From contig JAUNQI010000011.1 of assembly GCA_030536255.1 (NCBI GenBank), positions 23,813 through 83,627 on the forward strand: 59,815 nt of DNA, given 5' to 3'. The translations under genes were made by a program, and so were the position numbers. Below, piece by piece: positions 1-10,226 of the stretch; positions within the stretch are counted from its first letter, which is position 1, and each line of letters begins with the position of its first letter. The DNA comes from Eubacteriales bacterium. Its GTDB lineage: Bacteria; Bacillota; Clostridia; Oscillospirales; Oscillospiraceae. A model generated the notes under the pieces. The model was not told the origin of the DNA. It made no database searches and saw only the letters and a program-made list of their open reading frames with translations.

Positions 1-3000
1 CTGACCAAGGGCAGCCTTGCCCTCTACGTCGGATTCCTTCGTTACTTCAAGTGCATATTTCGGATCGTCTGTTTTAACCTCGTCTTCAGATTCGTAGGGT
101 TTATCGTTTCCGCTGAATTCTACCTTAACATTGTTTACAAGCGAATCTTTGCTCAGGATATCGTCTTCAGTAATTTCATAATATGCTTTTACTTCAAACG
201 AATCTCCGGGCTGAACAGGTTCTTCTGTTACGTATACAGTCGTACCATTTTCAAACTTTGCCTTGCTGTTAAGCTCAGTTACCGTTACTATTTTTTCTTC
301 ATCATAGATATTCGTTACTGTAATGGTAAACTCAACTGTATCGCCAAGCTTGTATACGCCTTCCGTATGCTCTTTTGTAACAACTTCAGGATCAACATCA
401 TCAGTTCCCGGATAAGTCGGATCGTCCTCATCACCGTTGTTATCAAGGACTATCAGCTTTCCGTTTTCTTTCTTAACGATATAGTTTCCTGTTACATCAT
501 TACCGGCGTTATCTTTGATTACGACATCACCAACAACCGCATCCGTTTCACCAACGAGAGTACGCTCACCGGAGAGCGAGACAGAGATAACATGCCCTTC
601 TGCAAGTTTAACTTCAACTTCATCCTTGTTGTATCCGAGATCTGAAGCTTTTATCGGATCTCCGTCATAATACTTTTTCCCGCTGTTCGCTTTAACCGTA
701 ATCTTAATCGGATTGATTGTGAGTGAACCGGGTTCAACAGCACTGACAATATATTTACCGGTAGTATCTACCGATCCTTTAGCAGTTTTTCCTTCAGGAG
801 CACTGAAGGTTACATCATAAGCCGGATTCGTCGCTGTTGTAATATTGATGCCTTCACCATGTGCAGTGATTCCTTCAAATTTCAGATCAGAAACACTTGC
901 AGAATATCCGTCTGCAGACTGAGATTTTCCATTATACGTCCTTGTATCACTATTTGCTGTAAGCTTTACATCTTTATAATAGTAGACATTGATAACATTC
1001 GCTTCTGTGTCTGATGAAATGTTCTTCGATCCGCCGTCTACACTAAAGCGAGCAAACGTATAACCCTCAATGCTCTTCTGCTCAGCTGTAAAGGTATCTC
1101 CGATATTCCCGGTTCTGGTAACAGAATCCACCAACGTATTCTCAAGATCACCGAGCCAGTAATAGTTGACCGTGTAAGAAGCAACACTCTTCTTGTAATA
1201 GAGCGTAATCTGATTCTGGTCATTATCCGCTGTGATCGTCAGAGGATTCGGATCTCCTTCAACAAATTCATAATTCTCAATTGCATATTCTTTTACTGCT
1301 GCGAGATCTGATGCAGAGAAAGAGTCCCCAAACGATGCCTGTGAAATCACATCTTCTCTTATCTTTATCTCATTATCTGAACCACGGGAAGCGATATCTA
1401 CAAAGTGGATCGTGTACTGGTAAGTTCCTCTTGAAATTGTCGCAACAATTTCAACGTTGGAAGCCGGCATTGTGAATTTGCCGTTTTCATCAACAGTAAC
1501 TCCGGCAGTACGGACAGTCCATCCTGTTACAGTATAGCCGGTATCAACAGTGTACGCCGGACGCAGTTCTACTTCTGAACCGTAAGCATGATTTTCTACT
1601 TCGCCGACAACAGTTTCGGTTCCGTCAACACCAATTACTTTATATGTAACATTATATATATTGGGTTCATAATGGCCCACAAATGTTACGTTATTGTCGG
1701 GCATGAGGAACTTGTTCCCTGTGACAGTAACATCTTCAGTAGACCAGCCGCTGAATGTATACCCGGTCTTATCTTCAGCATTAGCCTTAACTATTTTTTC
1801 AGTACCATATTCTACTGAAGTCTCAGTAAAGTACTTTTCATTTGTAAAATACTGACCATCAATCTTATATACGAGGTCATGAGTATTTTTAGCAAAGAAC
1901 AGAATAATGACATTCTTTGTCTCATCCACACCGACAGTAATAGACTCTTCCGGAGATGACTTAACATAGTGATAGCCCACGAAAGTATCAGTTATCTCTT
2001 TGTTATCAGCTCTCACATCGGAAACTTTTACTGTTGCTCCATAGGTCTGAGCCTCAACAGTTGTCGGATCATGAAGCTGGGCATTCGTTCCCTGGTCAAG
2101 ATACTTCACCGTGTAGCTCAGATCCGTACGAGGTGTATAGTACACCTTCATTACATTGTTCGCTGCTACTTCGGTGATTGTCAGAGGCTTGTTCTCGACC
2201 TTATCGAGCTTGTATCCCGTGATGTTCTTGTCTTCGTAGCTGTCGATCTGGCTGCCGTATTCTGCCGTATCGCTCTCGGTCTTGCTCTCATCCAATTTCC
2301 CGTCATAGTAGTACTCTACCGTGTAACCAAAGCTGAGAGGAGCAAACTTTGCATAATAGGTTGCACTGTAATGAAGAGCAACATCCTGCTGAGGCGTGAG
2401 CTTGTTGCCATCAAGCCAGGCTTGGGATACCGGAATCTGGCAATCTTCATCCTCAAACCAGCCGATAAATTCGTAACCAACAGAAGCAGTCGCTTCAGAC
2501 CCGTTTATGGTCATATTATCGGCATAACCATCACTTTCACGTGCTGAAGACAATTGTCCGCAGTTATCCGATCCAATGATCTTATAGAAAATGCTGACCT
2601 GCTTCGGAGAATAATAGAACGTGATAACATTCTTATTCTCATCTTTCCCTATCGTAAGATCTTTTGTTTCAGACTGTCCGTCTGTTAATTCATAGCCTTC
2701 AAATTCCTTTGCGGAGGCTGTTACTTCTGAGCCAAATCTGAATTCTCCGGACGGAGTCTCCGTTTCAAGGACATTCAAAGGATCCGACTGATAAACAACA
2801 TGCTGAACCTTATAGCCATAAAGGTTACGGTTAAAGTAGATATGGACCTCAACACCGTTTTCTCCAATATTGACCTTAATATCACCGCTTACAGAAAGAT
2901 CTTCATTGTTTGCGGTAGCATGATCAATCGTAAAGCCATCAAATGACTTGACCGGAACACCGGTTTCCCCTGAATTTTTGGGTACCTTCTGGTTAATTAC

Positions 3001-6000
3001 CGTACTGTCCTGCGTGTAGTTGTCATCCGAGACATTCTGAAGATAATACTTCACTATGAGGGGAACATTTAATTTATCCTCTCTGTATTCAAAGACTATT
3101 ATATTTTCTTCTTCTGTCGCAACTACCAGTGTCTGCTGCGCCTTATCCGGAAGGAAATTAGCATAATCACCCTCGGGAGTGATGCAGTCCTCAGTCACCG
3201 TCGACATTCTATTGTCCTGATGGTTATCATCAACACTGCGATAAACTTCATTTCCCTCGGAATCATAGAAGATATGATAGACAGTATAGGGAACTGCCTC
3301 TACTTCCTCATACTCAAAGGTATATTCAACAAGGGTCTCATCATCCGCGCCGGTGCTTACAACATTATGGCTTCTGATCTTCGGGAATATACCCTCTGCG
3401 AATGCGGGATACAGATCCTCACCGGCTTTTGCATCAAAGGTCTTGGAACCGCCGGACATGATATCTCCGAGCGTTTCATCTGCGACATCTGTCTCATCCA
3501 AGCGATAATGGATCCGGACTTTTATAAGAGAGTCTCTTGTATACTTCGGCATAAGGGTAATATCTCCGACAACGGGAGATTCTTTTCCAAACGGATGCTC
3601 TACCTCATTCTCATCGACATAATACCAGTAAAGGAAACGCTGATCCTTCAGCTGCGGTGCATCGGGGAAGAGCTCCTTGGGAATGCTGTCGCCATGATTA
3701 AGAGTAATATCCTCCTCTAACAGGCTTTCTCCGCTGGCATTCTTTATCCTTACCGTATGCGTTTTCGGTTCCCACTTCGCATAGAAAGTAATCGGACCAT
3801 TCGGCATGGTATCGCTTTCTACTTCGTCCGAATCAACAAGTTTTGCCTCCGTCCCGGGCAGGCAGTCTGAAGTCGTATACCAGCCTGCGAAATCATATAC
3901 GCCGGGCTCAAGGCTTTCAGGATACGCTGGAACGATACTGCTGATTGAGGAATTATTGTAAGTAACCTTACTCAGCGGCATCTCAAACATTACATCAGTA
4001 ATAGTTGCTGTTGTCGTTCCATAATTATCTAAGAATGTAATTGTATTCCGGTTACGTTTATAATATAGATTAAATGTATTCCCGGTTTTCTCAGATTTAT
4101 CTAAGTAAGTAAATCCATCAATTTTTTTGCCGCCCCAGGAATTAGTTGATGTGTACTTCAAAGACTGGCTGTATCTCTCATCATTTACAAAGATCCTATT
4201 ATCATAGGTCTTTGTTGGAACTTCGACATTACTGCCATACAAAGATTCTATCCAATAATTAATCTGATAATCGCTTACATTATTTGAAGTATCAGCGGTT
4301 AAAGTTTTTCCACTATCAACACAAAGATCAGCAGTCATTGTATAAATCTTTGTTACCTGCGAGGAGTTATTAACTTTCTCCCAGCTTATAAGATTAGTGG
4401 GAACCTGGGCATAATTCGTTCCATCCGGTTTCTGATATGTTTGCCCGGCAATCGGCCATTTGTCACCAATATCCGCCTGATATTTTGCTTTAATAACCTG
4501 ACAAACATCATTATCATTTTTAAATGTTACCGTATATTCATTTCTGGTAAAGTAAACATTCAGGACAGTGGAACCGTCACCGTTTACAATAACATTATTC
4601 TCATCCAGGCCGGAATAATAGGTAAAGTGCTTGGAATCATTTCCTGTAAAATTATTAGCCTGATGTTTTGAACTGCTTACAGGAGTGCCGGCTTCAGCTG
4701 TTCCGGATCCTTTTCCGGCATAGCTGTAATTATCTATGTCATTTTTATCCGTACTGTCCGCATTTTCATACCAGTAAACTACCGTATAGTTAACTTCGTT
4801 TGCTTTCCATTCAGCCTCTAAAACGATATCCTCCGCCGGGACAGACGTTGTATAGCTGTATGGTGTTTTAGGATCATGTGTCGGCCCGACCTGTTCGCCA
4901 TTAAGTGTATAATACAGGAACGTATAACCCGGCTTTGTCGGTGCCGGAATAGTAACAGCCGTTCCGTAAAGCTCATAGATCGGCTCAACTCCGTATCCGC
5001 CAACAAGGTCAAAGTCGATAAGACTCATATTTCTGTCATAGTACAGTTTTACAACCGTGCTTCCGTCAGCAGCTACAGTGATCGTGTCATCATATGCCTT
5101 TGACCAGAATCCGGGAAATTCTTTTCTGAAAGAATCCTCATATTCTCCGACTTTGACTCCGGTTTTTGCGACGGAAATCGGCATATCTTTTTTAGAATCG
5201 TCTGCTAACTCTTCACCGTAGGTATAGCCTTTTCCGTCAAGATTCTGGAAATAGTATTCAACGTTAAATCCGACTTCTGCGGGTTCGTACTCTATTCTGA
5301 AGGTCTTATCACCTTCCAGAGAATCAATATTCACTCTGTAAGACGAAATATTGCCTACAGGAGCATAACCAAGGACCACAGGACATGAAACGGAATAATC
5401 ACATTTCGAATATGCCGGGAGCTGATCCTGCTGTGTTTTTATAATATCTCCGCCCTTGATAGCGAAAATGACGGTTACAGTATATTTGGTTAAAGGTTTC
5501 TCAATGATTTTTACATTGACATCTGCTGTTTTTTCGCCGACCGAAACAGTAACTACCGCAGTATCATGGCTGAGATCATACTGAGTTGCAGTAATCGTTG
5601 CCGTTTTTCCGTCATCGGAAGGCTCTACCGAAATATAATCCTCATATCCTTCCGCCACAGACCAGACAGGCTTAAACCTGTCATCAGCGGCAGCAATACT
5701 GTCAAGACTATATTCTGCTGTGACTACATCACTCGCTCCGGCAACAAGCATAATATCCGACGGGCTGACAGATAAGTTCCCAACATGGGTTTTAACTTTT
5801 ATCGTTTTTTCCGCCTTTACCGGGCTCTCCGTGCGGCCTTCAAAAATGTACCGTGCGCCAATCGTAACTTCTCCCTCGGAGATTGCTGTTATCACCCCGG
5901 TCTGCGGATTAACTTCCGCAACCGACATATCAGAAGAATACCAGGTGAGATTACTTGTTTCACGTCCGTCAACATTTGTTTTTTCGGCTGTAAGCGAGAA

Positions 6001-8175
6001 CGTATCCCCGGCATAAACCTCCGAACTGCCGGAAAGTTCAAGCCCCGGAGCTGCCGCTACGGTTACAGATGCAATATTTGATGTTACGCTCTTGTCTCCG
6101 TTTTTGATTACAGCATAAATTTCCGCATCGCCAATACCTTTGGCTGCAGCAGCACCGGAAGTCTTATTGATCTGAACACAGGAAGGATTGGAAGAGTACC
6201 ATTCAAGCGTATATTCAATACCGTCCGCTCCGGTAACAGTACTCTCAAAGTCGATCGTTTCTCCTGTGAAAAGTGATCTTCTTTCCGGAGTAATTGCAAC
6301 CTGAGGGCCAGTAACAACTACATTAACTGTAGCTTTCTTACCGCTTCCATCAGCAGCCATTGCAGTAATCACTGCGCTTCCGTTGCTCTTTGCTTTAACA
6401 AGACCGTTCTCGTCAACAGTTGCAATCGTCTCGTCGCTGGAAGACCAGACAATCATCTGCTCCGCGTCAGCAGGGGAAACGGACGCACTAAGCTGAGCTG
6501 AATCCACATCAAACGTATTCAGCTCAATCGTCTGTTCTTCGGTGTCTATTGATACAGATTCCGCATGTTTACGTACATGAACAATAGCTTCTCCATAAAC
6601 TCTGGAACCATCGTTCGCGGTTGCTCTGATCACTGTATCTCCAACGTCGACAGCAGTCACAGTACCGTTAGCGTCTACAGTTGCCACTGAACCGTTACCG
6701 GATGTCCAGGTAACGGACTTATCATCTGCATCCGTCGGGGTTACCTCAGATGTAAAGGCAACAGGATCATCACCGAGATAAATTGTCACCTCGCTAGGAG
6801 CAACATCTATATCAGAAGCTTTTATAACACCTTTCTCAACTGTAACGTAATAATCGACAATGTGTTTTGTAAAGTTATTATAGGAGCCAGTATAGTATAT
6901 AAGCTCAACAACGGTAGGACCGCCGACAGACTGAGGTGTTAATGTTACTCCAACCTTATTGTGATAGTAATTGTATGAGAGCTGTGCAGAAACATTTTCC
7001 CCAGATTTAGATATAGTAGGATTATGGGTATCATTATTGTTGTAACCATTGTAATAACAATCAAATCTATCTGTAGTCAGCGGCTCTCCCGGATACGTAA
7101 GAGTGATTTCTTCTTTTCCTTTTACGGTTATTGTCGCAGTGGCAGATTTATTGGATCCGTCCGTAGATCTGGCTGTAATCGTCACTTCGCCCGTAGAAAC
7201 TGGGGTCACAACTCCATTGGAATCTACCGTAGCAACCGAATTGTTGCTGGAAGACCAGGTCAAATCTTTAATCGACGCATTCTCAGGTGAAACTGTTGCT
7301 GAAAGTGTCAAAGTTTCATCTGTATAAATATCATGTGCGCCTGTAATGGTGACTGAGTTTACATTTACTTTTTTCTTTACCGTAATCGTCGCCGTGGCTG
7401 ACTGATTGGATCCGTCTGTGGCTGTTGCGGTTATCGTTACTTCACCCTGAGAAACTGCGGTAACTTTTCCTGTATTATCTACCCTGGCAATAGCAGGATC
7501 ACTTGAAGTCCACGTCAAAGACTTGTTGGTTGCATTCGCCGGTTCAATCGAAGCCGTCAGGGTGCAGTTATCTCCTGTATAAATGGTGGTATCGTTTGGA
7601 GTAATGGAAATACCTGTTACTTCAACACCTTTTTCGACAATAACTTTATAATAGTTTGTACCCCAATTATTACTGACAGACTTGATTATTGCATATCCAT
7701 CTGGGTTAGTTCCTATAACTGTAATATTAGAGACATTTGTTGTATCACTTGAAGATATTTCTACATAATCAGCCCCATCTATTATAGACCAATTACAGCC
7801 AATTCTTCTTGACAAAGTAATTGAACTACCTTCTGTTACTGTATAGGTATCAGTATAATCAACAACCTCAACACTAAAAGTTTCTGAATGTTCTTTTGAA
7901 CCCGGCTGAGAGCCATTTTTATATTTATGTGTTATCGTTACAATACCACTTTTTTTCCCTGTTACTGTTGTAGTATTGCTATTATTTGTAACTGTAGCTA
8001 CACTTTTGTCTGATGAGGACCAACTTACATGGACAAGCTGTTCGTCTTCTATATTCAATGTTTTTCCAACTTCTAAAATGTAAGAATCCCCAGCGAAACT
8101 GAAAGTTGGCATCATTCCGAAAAGCATAACAAACGTAAGAAACAGTGCTATTACTCTTTTGAATGTATATTTCAT
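1..8175 (-). CDS. Giant Sec-exported BIG2/InlB-B surface protein (3' end beyond window)
   Basis: The frame is open from an ATG at 8173-8175 to the window edge, giving 2,725 visible residues with no stop. AAAGGA lies about 10 nt before the ATG. Residues 1-28 form a Sec signal peptide: basic MKYTFKR, a hydrophobic core, and an end at SFA. Residues about 30-900 carry repeated bacterial Ig-like (BIG2) domains with the typical W(T/S)SS(D/N)..VATVD..G.VTAVS.GEVTITA pattern. Residues about 900-2350 carry InlB-B/MucBP-like repeats (YTVKYYY, GYTF.GW, YAKW patterns). Residues about 2400-2580 hold two MBG/YDG-like domains, and the last visible part looks like a DUF11-type conserved repeat (GDTVEFTITVTN). 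The family is extracellular and usually adhesive, with an anchor at the C-terminus, which is not visible here. Ligand unknown. The gene lies downstream of the acidic repeat protein, separated by a hairpin. Confidence 0.85.
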   Translation of the reverse strand, partial: MKYTFKRVIALFLTFVMLFGMMPTFSFAGDSYILEVGKTLNIEDEQLVHVSWSSSDKSVATVTNNSNTTTVTGKKSGIVTITHKYKNGSQPGSKEHSETFSVEVVDYTDTYTVTEGSSITLSRRIGCNWSIIDGADYVEISSSDTTNVSNITVIGTNPDGYAIIKSVSNNWGTNYYKVIVEKGVEVTGISITPNDTTIYTGDNCTLTASIEPANATNKSLTWTSSDPAIARVDNTGKVTAVSQGEVTITATATDGSNQSATATITVKKKVNVNSVTITGAHDIYTDETLTLSATVSPENASIKDLTWSSSNNSVATVDSNGVVTPVSTGEVTITARSTDGSNKSATATITVKGKEEITLTYPGEPLTTDRFDCYYNGYNNNDTHNPTISKSGENVSAQLSYNYYHNKVGVTLTPQSVGGPTVVELIYYTGSYNNFTKHIVDYYVTVEKGVIKASDIDVAPSEVTIYLGDDPVAFTSEVTPTDADDKSVTWTSGNGSVATVDANGTVTAVDVGDTVIRATANDGSRVYGEAIVHVRKHAESVSIDTEEQTIELNTFDVDSAQLSASVSPADAEQMIVWSSSDETIATVDENGLVKAKSNGSAVITAMAADGSGKKATVNVVVTGPQVAITPERRSLFTGETIDFESTVTGADGIEYTLEWYSSNPSCVQINKTSGAAAAKGIGDAEIYAVIKNGDKSVTSNIASVTVAAAPGLELSGSSEVYAGDTFSLTAEKTNVDGRETSNLTWYSSDMSVAEVNPQTGVITAISEGEVTIGARYIFEGRTESPVKAEKTIKVKTHVGNLSVSPSDIMLVAGASDVVTAEYSLDSIAAADDRFKPVWSVAEGYEDYISVEPSDDGKTATITATQYDLSHDTAVVTVSVGEKTADVNVKIIEKPLTKYTVTVIFAIKGGDIIKTQQDQLPAYSKCDYSVSCPVVLGYAPVGNISSYRVNIDSLEGDKTFRIEYEPAEVGFNVEYYFQNLDGKGYTYGEELADDSKKDMPISVAKTGVKVGEYEDSFRKEFPGFWSKAYDDTITVAADGSTVVKLYYDRNMSLIDFDLVGGYGVEPIYELYGTAVTIPAPTKPGYTFLYYTLNGEQVGPTHDPKTPYSYTTSVPAEDIVLEAEWKANEVNYTVVYWYENADSTDKNDIDNYSYAGKGSGTAEAGTPVSSSKHQANNFTGNDSKHFTYYSGLDENNVIVNGDGSTVLNVYFTRNEYTVTFKNDNDVCQVIKAKYQADIGDKWPIAGQTYQKPDGTNYAQVPTNLISWEKVNNSSQVTKIYTMTADLCVDSGKTLTADTSNNVSDYQINYWIESLYGSNVEVPTKTYDNRIFVNDERYSQSLKYTSTNSWGGKKIDGFTYLDKSEKTGNTFNLYYKRNRNTITFLDNYGTTTATITDVMFEMPLSKVTYNNSSISSIVPAYPESLEPGVYDFAGWYTTSDCLPGTEAKLVDSDEVESDTMPNGPITFYAKWEPKTHTVRIKNASGESLLEEDITLNHGDSIPKELFPDAPQLKDQRFLYWYYVDENEVEHPFGKESPVVGDITLMPKYTRDSLIKVRIHYRLDETDVADETLGDIMSGGSKTFDAKAGEDLYPAFAEGIFPKIRSHNVVSTGADDETLVEYTFEYEEVEAVPYTVYHIFYDSEGNEVYRSVDDNHQDNRMSTVTEDCITPEGDYANFLPDKAQQTLVVATEEENIIVFEYREDKLNVPLIVKYYLQNVSDDNYTQDSTVINQKVPKNSGETGVPVKSFDGFTIDHATANNEDLSVSGDIKVNIGENGVEVHIYFNRNLYGYKVQHVVYQSDPLNVLETETPSGEFRFGSEVTASAKEFEGYELTDGQSETKDLTIGKDENKNVITFYYSPKQVSIFYKIIGSDNCGQLSSARESDGYADNMTINGSEATASVGYEFIGWFEDEDCQIPVSQAWLDGNKLTPQQDVALHYSATYYAKFAPLSFGYTVEYYYDGKLDESKTESDTAEYGSQIDSYEDKNITGYKLDKVENKPLTITEVAANNVMKVYYTPRTDLSYTVKYLDQGTNAQLHDPTTVEAQTYGATVKVSDVRADNKEITDTFVGYHYVKSSPEESITVGVDETKNVIILFFAKNTHDLVYKIDGQYFTNEKYFTETSVEYGTEKIVKANAEDKTGYTFSGWSTEDVTVTGNKFLMPDNNVTFVGHYEPNIYNVTYKVIGVDGTETVVGEVENHAYGSEVELRPAYTVDTGYTVTGWTVRTAGVTVDENGKFTMPASNVEIVATISRGTYQYTIHFVDIASRGSDNEIKIREDVISQASFGDSFSASDLAAVKEYAIENYEFVEGDPNPLTITADNDQNQITLYYKKSVASYTVNYYWLGDLENTLVDSVTRTGNIGDTFTAEQKSIEGYTFARFSVDGGSKNISSDTEANVINVYYYKDVKLTANSDTRTYNGKSQSADGYSASVSDLKFEGITAHGEGINITTATNPAYDVTFSAPEGKTAKGSVDTTGKYIVSAVEPGSLTINPIKITVKANSGKKYYDGDPIKASDLGYNKDEVEVKLAEGHVISVSLSGERTLVGETDAVVGDVVIKDNAGNDVTGNYIVKKENGKLIVLDNNGDEDDPTYPGTDDVDPEVVTKEHTEGVYKLGDTVEFTITVTNIYDEEKIVTVTELNSKAKFENGTTVYVTEEPVQPGDSFEVKAYYEITEDDILSKDSLVNNVKVEFSGNDKPYESEDEVKTDDPKYALEVTKESDVEGKAALGQ
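1150..5500 (-). repeat. Array of InlB-B / MucBP-like repeats in the giant surface protein
   Basis: Many degenerate units of about 60-80 codons contain the elements YTVxYYY or YTVTFK, GxxVx, GYxFxGWxTxxD and YAxWxP typical of Listeria-Bacteroides (InlB-B) and MucBP-like repeats. Several share recognisable sequence with units of the giant prepilin at 30566-47680, for example GDGSTVLNVYFTRNEYTVTFK here against [21 protein letters not shown] there. Boundaries are approximate. Confidence 0.6.
5500..7610 (-). repeat. Tandem BIG2-type Ig-like domains within the giant surface protein
   Basis: At least six BIG2-like units of about 80-90 codons follow one another. Each has a beta-sandwich core like TWTSSDPAIARVDNTGK followed by VTAVSQGEVTITATATDGS. 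The first two clear units, about 7380-7610 and 7110-7365, are close in sequence, and later units diverge. Such arrays act as stalks in bacterial surface proteins. Boundaries are approximate because I read them by eye. Confidence 0.65.
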
Positions 8176-8217
8176 GGAATTAATTCCTTTCAAAGATTCA
8201 GATTCTATATACTCCAT

Positions 8218-8244
8218 AAGTGCGGAGAAAATATCCCCGCACTT
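8218..8244 (-). terminator. Hairpin between acidic repeat gene and giant surface gene
   Basis: On the minus strand AAGTGCGGGG pairs with CTCCGCACTT (10 bp, one G-T) around a 7-nt loop, starting about 20 nt after the stop at 8263. No U-run follows on the minus strand, so it may be a partial terminator or an mRNA-stabilising hairpin that lowers read-through into the giant gene. The plus strand does have TTTTGTT after it. Confidence 0.5.
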
Positions 8245-8262
8245 TTGTTACTTATATGGTCA

Positions 8263-9894
8263 TTATCTTATTGTTTCAATGACACATAGGCGCCAAATAT
8301 TCATACAATTCTCTTTAGTCATTAACACTGAATATACAGGATTCTTTTCTCCTTCTACTTCTTCCCACGTCTCTCCGTTATCCATTGAGACATCCCATCT
8401 GAATTCACATTCTTCAACATTTGAGAAAGAACTCAGGTCAGCAGAGAATCTGAACGGATAACCGTCTGTTACATTCCCTTCAAATTCTTCTACGATTACT
8501 TCCGGATAGCTTTCCTTATATTCCGGTTCTGTATTCTCTGTTTCCTCCTCTTCTTCCAGCGCCGCCTTATCCGAGATCAGACCTTCAAACACCAGTCTGC
8601 CGTTTTCGGAGAGGCCTTCCAGGAAGACTGCCTTTTCTTCGTCGGTCATCTCAAGATATTTGTTGTAGTTCTCAATGAGATCGGCGTAGGCATCCAGCTT
8701 TGCTTTCTCTTCTTCGGAGAGATCCTTCAGATATTCTTCCTTCTCCTCATCGGTAAGATTGAGGTAGGCTTCATATTCTTCGTTGAAAACATGAGGAAGG
8801 TCTTTCTCTTCTTCCGGTTCAGTATTTTCTTCCTCTTCAGTCTTTATTTCAGTATCTTCTTCGGGGAGCTGTTCTTCGTCAGATTCCTCATCTTTCTTTT
8901 CAGGAACCGATTCTTCGTCCTCTGACTCTCCCTCGGATGCTTTCGTCTCCTCTTCGGGATCTTCCGGAATCTCCTCCTCTTCAGACTCTTCTTCCGTTTC
9001 CTCAGGAATCATTTCTTCGTCATCGGGAATTTCTTCTTCGGAGATTTCTTCGACGATTTCCTCTTCAGGATCTTCGGACGGTTCCTCTTCGGTTTCTTCG
9101 GGGATCTCCGGCTCTTCGTTCTCCTCGAAATTCTCTTCGGGGATCTCCTCGAATGTATTCATAAAGAATACTTCCGGCTCTTCGTTCTCCTCGAAATTCT
9201 CTTCCGGGATTTCTTCGGGAATCTCCTCGACCGTGTTCATAAAGAATACTTCCGGCTCGCCCTCTTCAGAGCTTTCTTCAATCACTTCGAAAGGCTCCTC
9301 CGGGATCTCTTCGGGAATCTCCTCGAATGTATTCATAAAGAAAACTTCCGGTTCTTCATTCTCCTCGAAATTCTCTTCCGGGATTTCTTCGGGAATCTCA
9401 AAAATTATGGGTTCTTCACTCGGAATCTCTTCGATGATCTGCTCCTCTGCAGGAATTTCAAAAACGATCTCTTCCTCCGGAATCTCTTCAATCGTTTCCT
9501 CTACACCGTTTTCAATAACATTAATGAAATCCATCAGCTCATTATACTGATCGATCGTAAGCGTATTGAGATAAGCATCGCCCTCTATCAGGTAACGCTC
9601 ATACGCCGTCTGGACATCGAAAGGTCCTTCGGCATAGACGACGTTCCCGAAATCCTCAAACATATCCACAACGGAGAACTCGTACACATTATCCTCCGGA
9701 TTCTCATAGCTGAAGAGGTCAACGATCTGCTCATCGGGAGCTTCACGGACGACCATCGTCTCAAGCTCTTCCTCGTCCGCCTTGAGAGAGGAATCCTGCG
9801 CGACAAGAAGCCCCATGCCGAGCACGATAGCTGCCGCAAGAGCGATACTGAGAACGCGTCTGATGTTCTTCTTCATATTTTCATTCAATTTCAT
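8263..9894 (-). CDS. Secreted acidic EEIPEE-repeat protein
   Basis: A 543-residue protein. I chose the ATG at 9892-9894 (MKLNENMKKN) because GAAAGGATGG lies about 9 nt upstream, whereas the longer frame would need a TTG with no ribosome site. Residues 1-38 form a signal peptide or signal anchor with the core VLSIALAAAIVLGMGLLVA. The middle (about residues 130-350) is a low-complexity, extremely Glu-rich array with repeats such as EEIPEENFEENEEPEVFFMN, here partly duplicated. A second acidic Asp/Glu helix-forming segment follows (LTDEEKEEYLKDLSEEEKAK). The last about 65 residues resemble a short Ig-like domain (FRWDVSMDNGETWEEVEGEK). No catalytic motif was seen. Plausible roles are a cell-surface spacer or cation binding; the function is unknown. 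The gene has its own strong promoter at 10227-10255 and a 326-nt leader. Confidence 0.8.
   Translation of the reverse strand: MKLNENMKKNIRRVLSIALAAAIVLGMGLLVAQDSSLKADEEELETMVVREAPDEQIVDLFSYENPEDNVYEFSVVDMFEDFGNVVYAEGPFDVQTAYERYLIEGDAYLNTLTIDQYNELMDFINVIENGVEETIEEIPEEEIVFEIPAEEQIIEEIPSEEPIIFEIPEEIPEENFEENEEPEVFFMNTFEEIPEEIPEEPFEVIEESSEEGEPEVFFMNTVEEIPEEIPEENFEENEEPEVFFMNTFEEIPEENFEENEEPEIPEETEEEPSEDPEEEIVEEISEEEIPDDEEMIPEETEEESEEEEIPEDPEEETKASEGESEDEESVPEKKDEESDEEQLPEEDTEIKTEEEENTEPEEEKDLPHVFNEEYEAYLNLTDEEKEEYLKDLSEEEKAKLDAYADLIENYNKYLEMTDEEKAVFLEGLSENGRLVFEGLISDKAALEEEEETENTEPEYKESYPEVIVEEFEGNVTDGYPFRFSADLSSFSNVEECEFRWDVSMDNGETWEEVEGEKNPVYSVLMTKENCMNIWRLCVIETIR
9060..9490 (-). repeat. Internal EEIPEE / EEPEVFFMN coding repeats
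   Basis: Imperfect in-frame repeats built from EEIPEE and EENEEPEVFFMNTFEEIPEE occur at least four times. DNA copies are nearly identical at about 9121-9180, 9175-9245 and 9318-9375. The near identity at DNA level suggests recent slippage or recombination and probable length variation between strains. Confidence 0.75.
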
Positions 9895-10226
9895 ATCCGC
9901 ACCATCCTTTCGAATGTCTCTTTTCAAATACAGTGCCTTTTTTCAACTTTTTCTTCGGTTTTGCTTCCGAGGTTATTCTTTCGATCTATAATATAATACG
10001 TAGGACGAACTGAGACGTTACATCCTGCGGAACCCATGTCCGGTGATGGAAGCGAAGAAACTGAGACGTTTCTCCGTGTTCATAATATAAAGAGTGAATG
10101 ACTTATCAAAAAGGCTCAAAAAAATTCAAAAAAATCGAAAATATTTTTTCAGGATCTTTTCAGGAAATGCATATCAGCTCTGCAGCGGAAGCTTACTAAT
10201 TTATAATTTAAATTTATTCATTGTTA
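9895..10226 (-). promoter_or_regulatory. Long 5' leader of the acidic repeat gene with two AACGTCTCAGTT repeats
   Basis: If transcription starts from the consensus promoter at 10227-10255, the leader is about 326 nt. It contains two exact direct copies of AACGTCTCAGTT on the minus strand (plus coordinates 10052-10063 and 10009-10020), 43 bp apart. The first copy sits inside a small dyad, GAAAC-N6-GTTTC. A second possible promoter, TTGATA-N16-TATTAT (10082-10109), lies just before the repeats, in which case they would be near the start site as operators. No conserved riboswitch core known to me is recognisable. Confidence 0.4.

Noticed and set aside
9995..10085. c-di-GMP (GEMM) or other known riboswitch in the acidic repeat gene leader
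   Set aside because: I looked for the conserved GEMM core and similar elements and could not find them; only the two AACGTCTCAGTT copies are evident.
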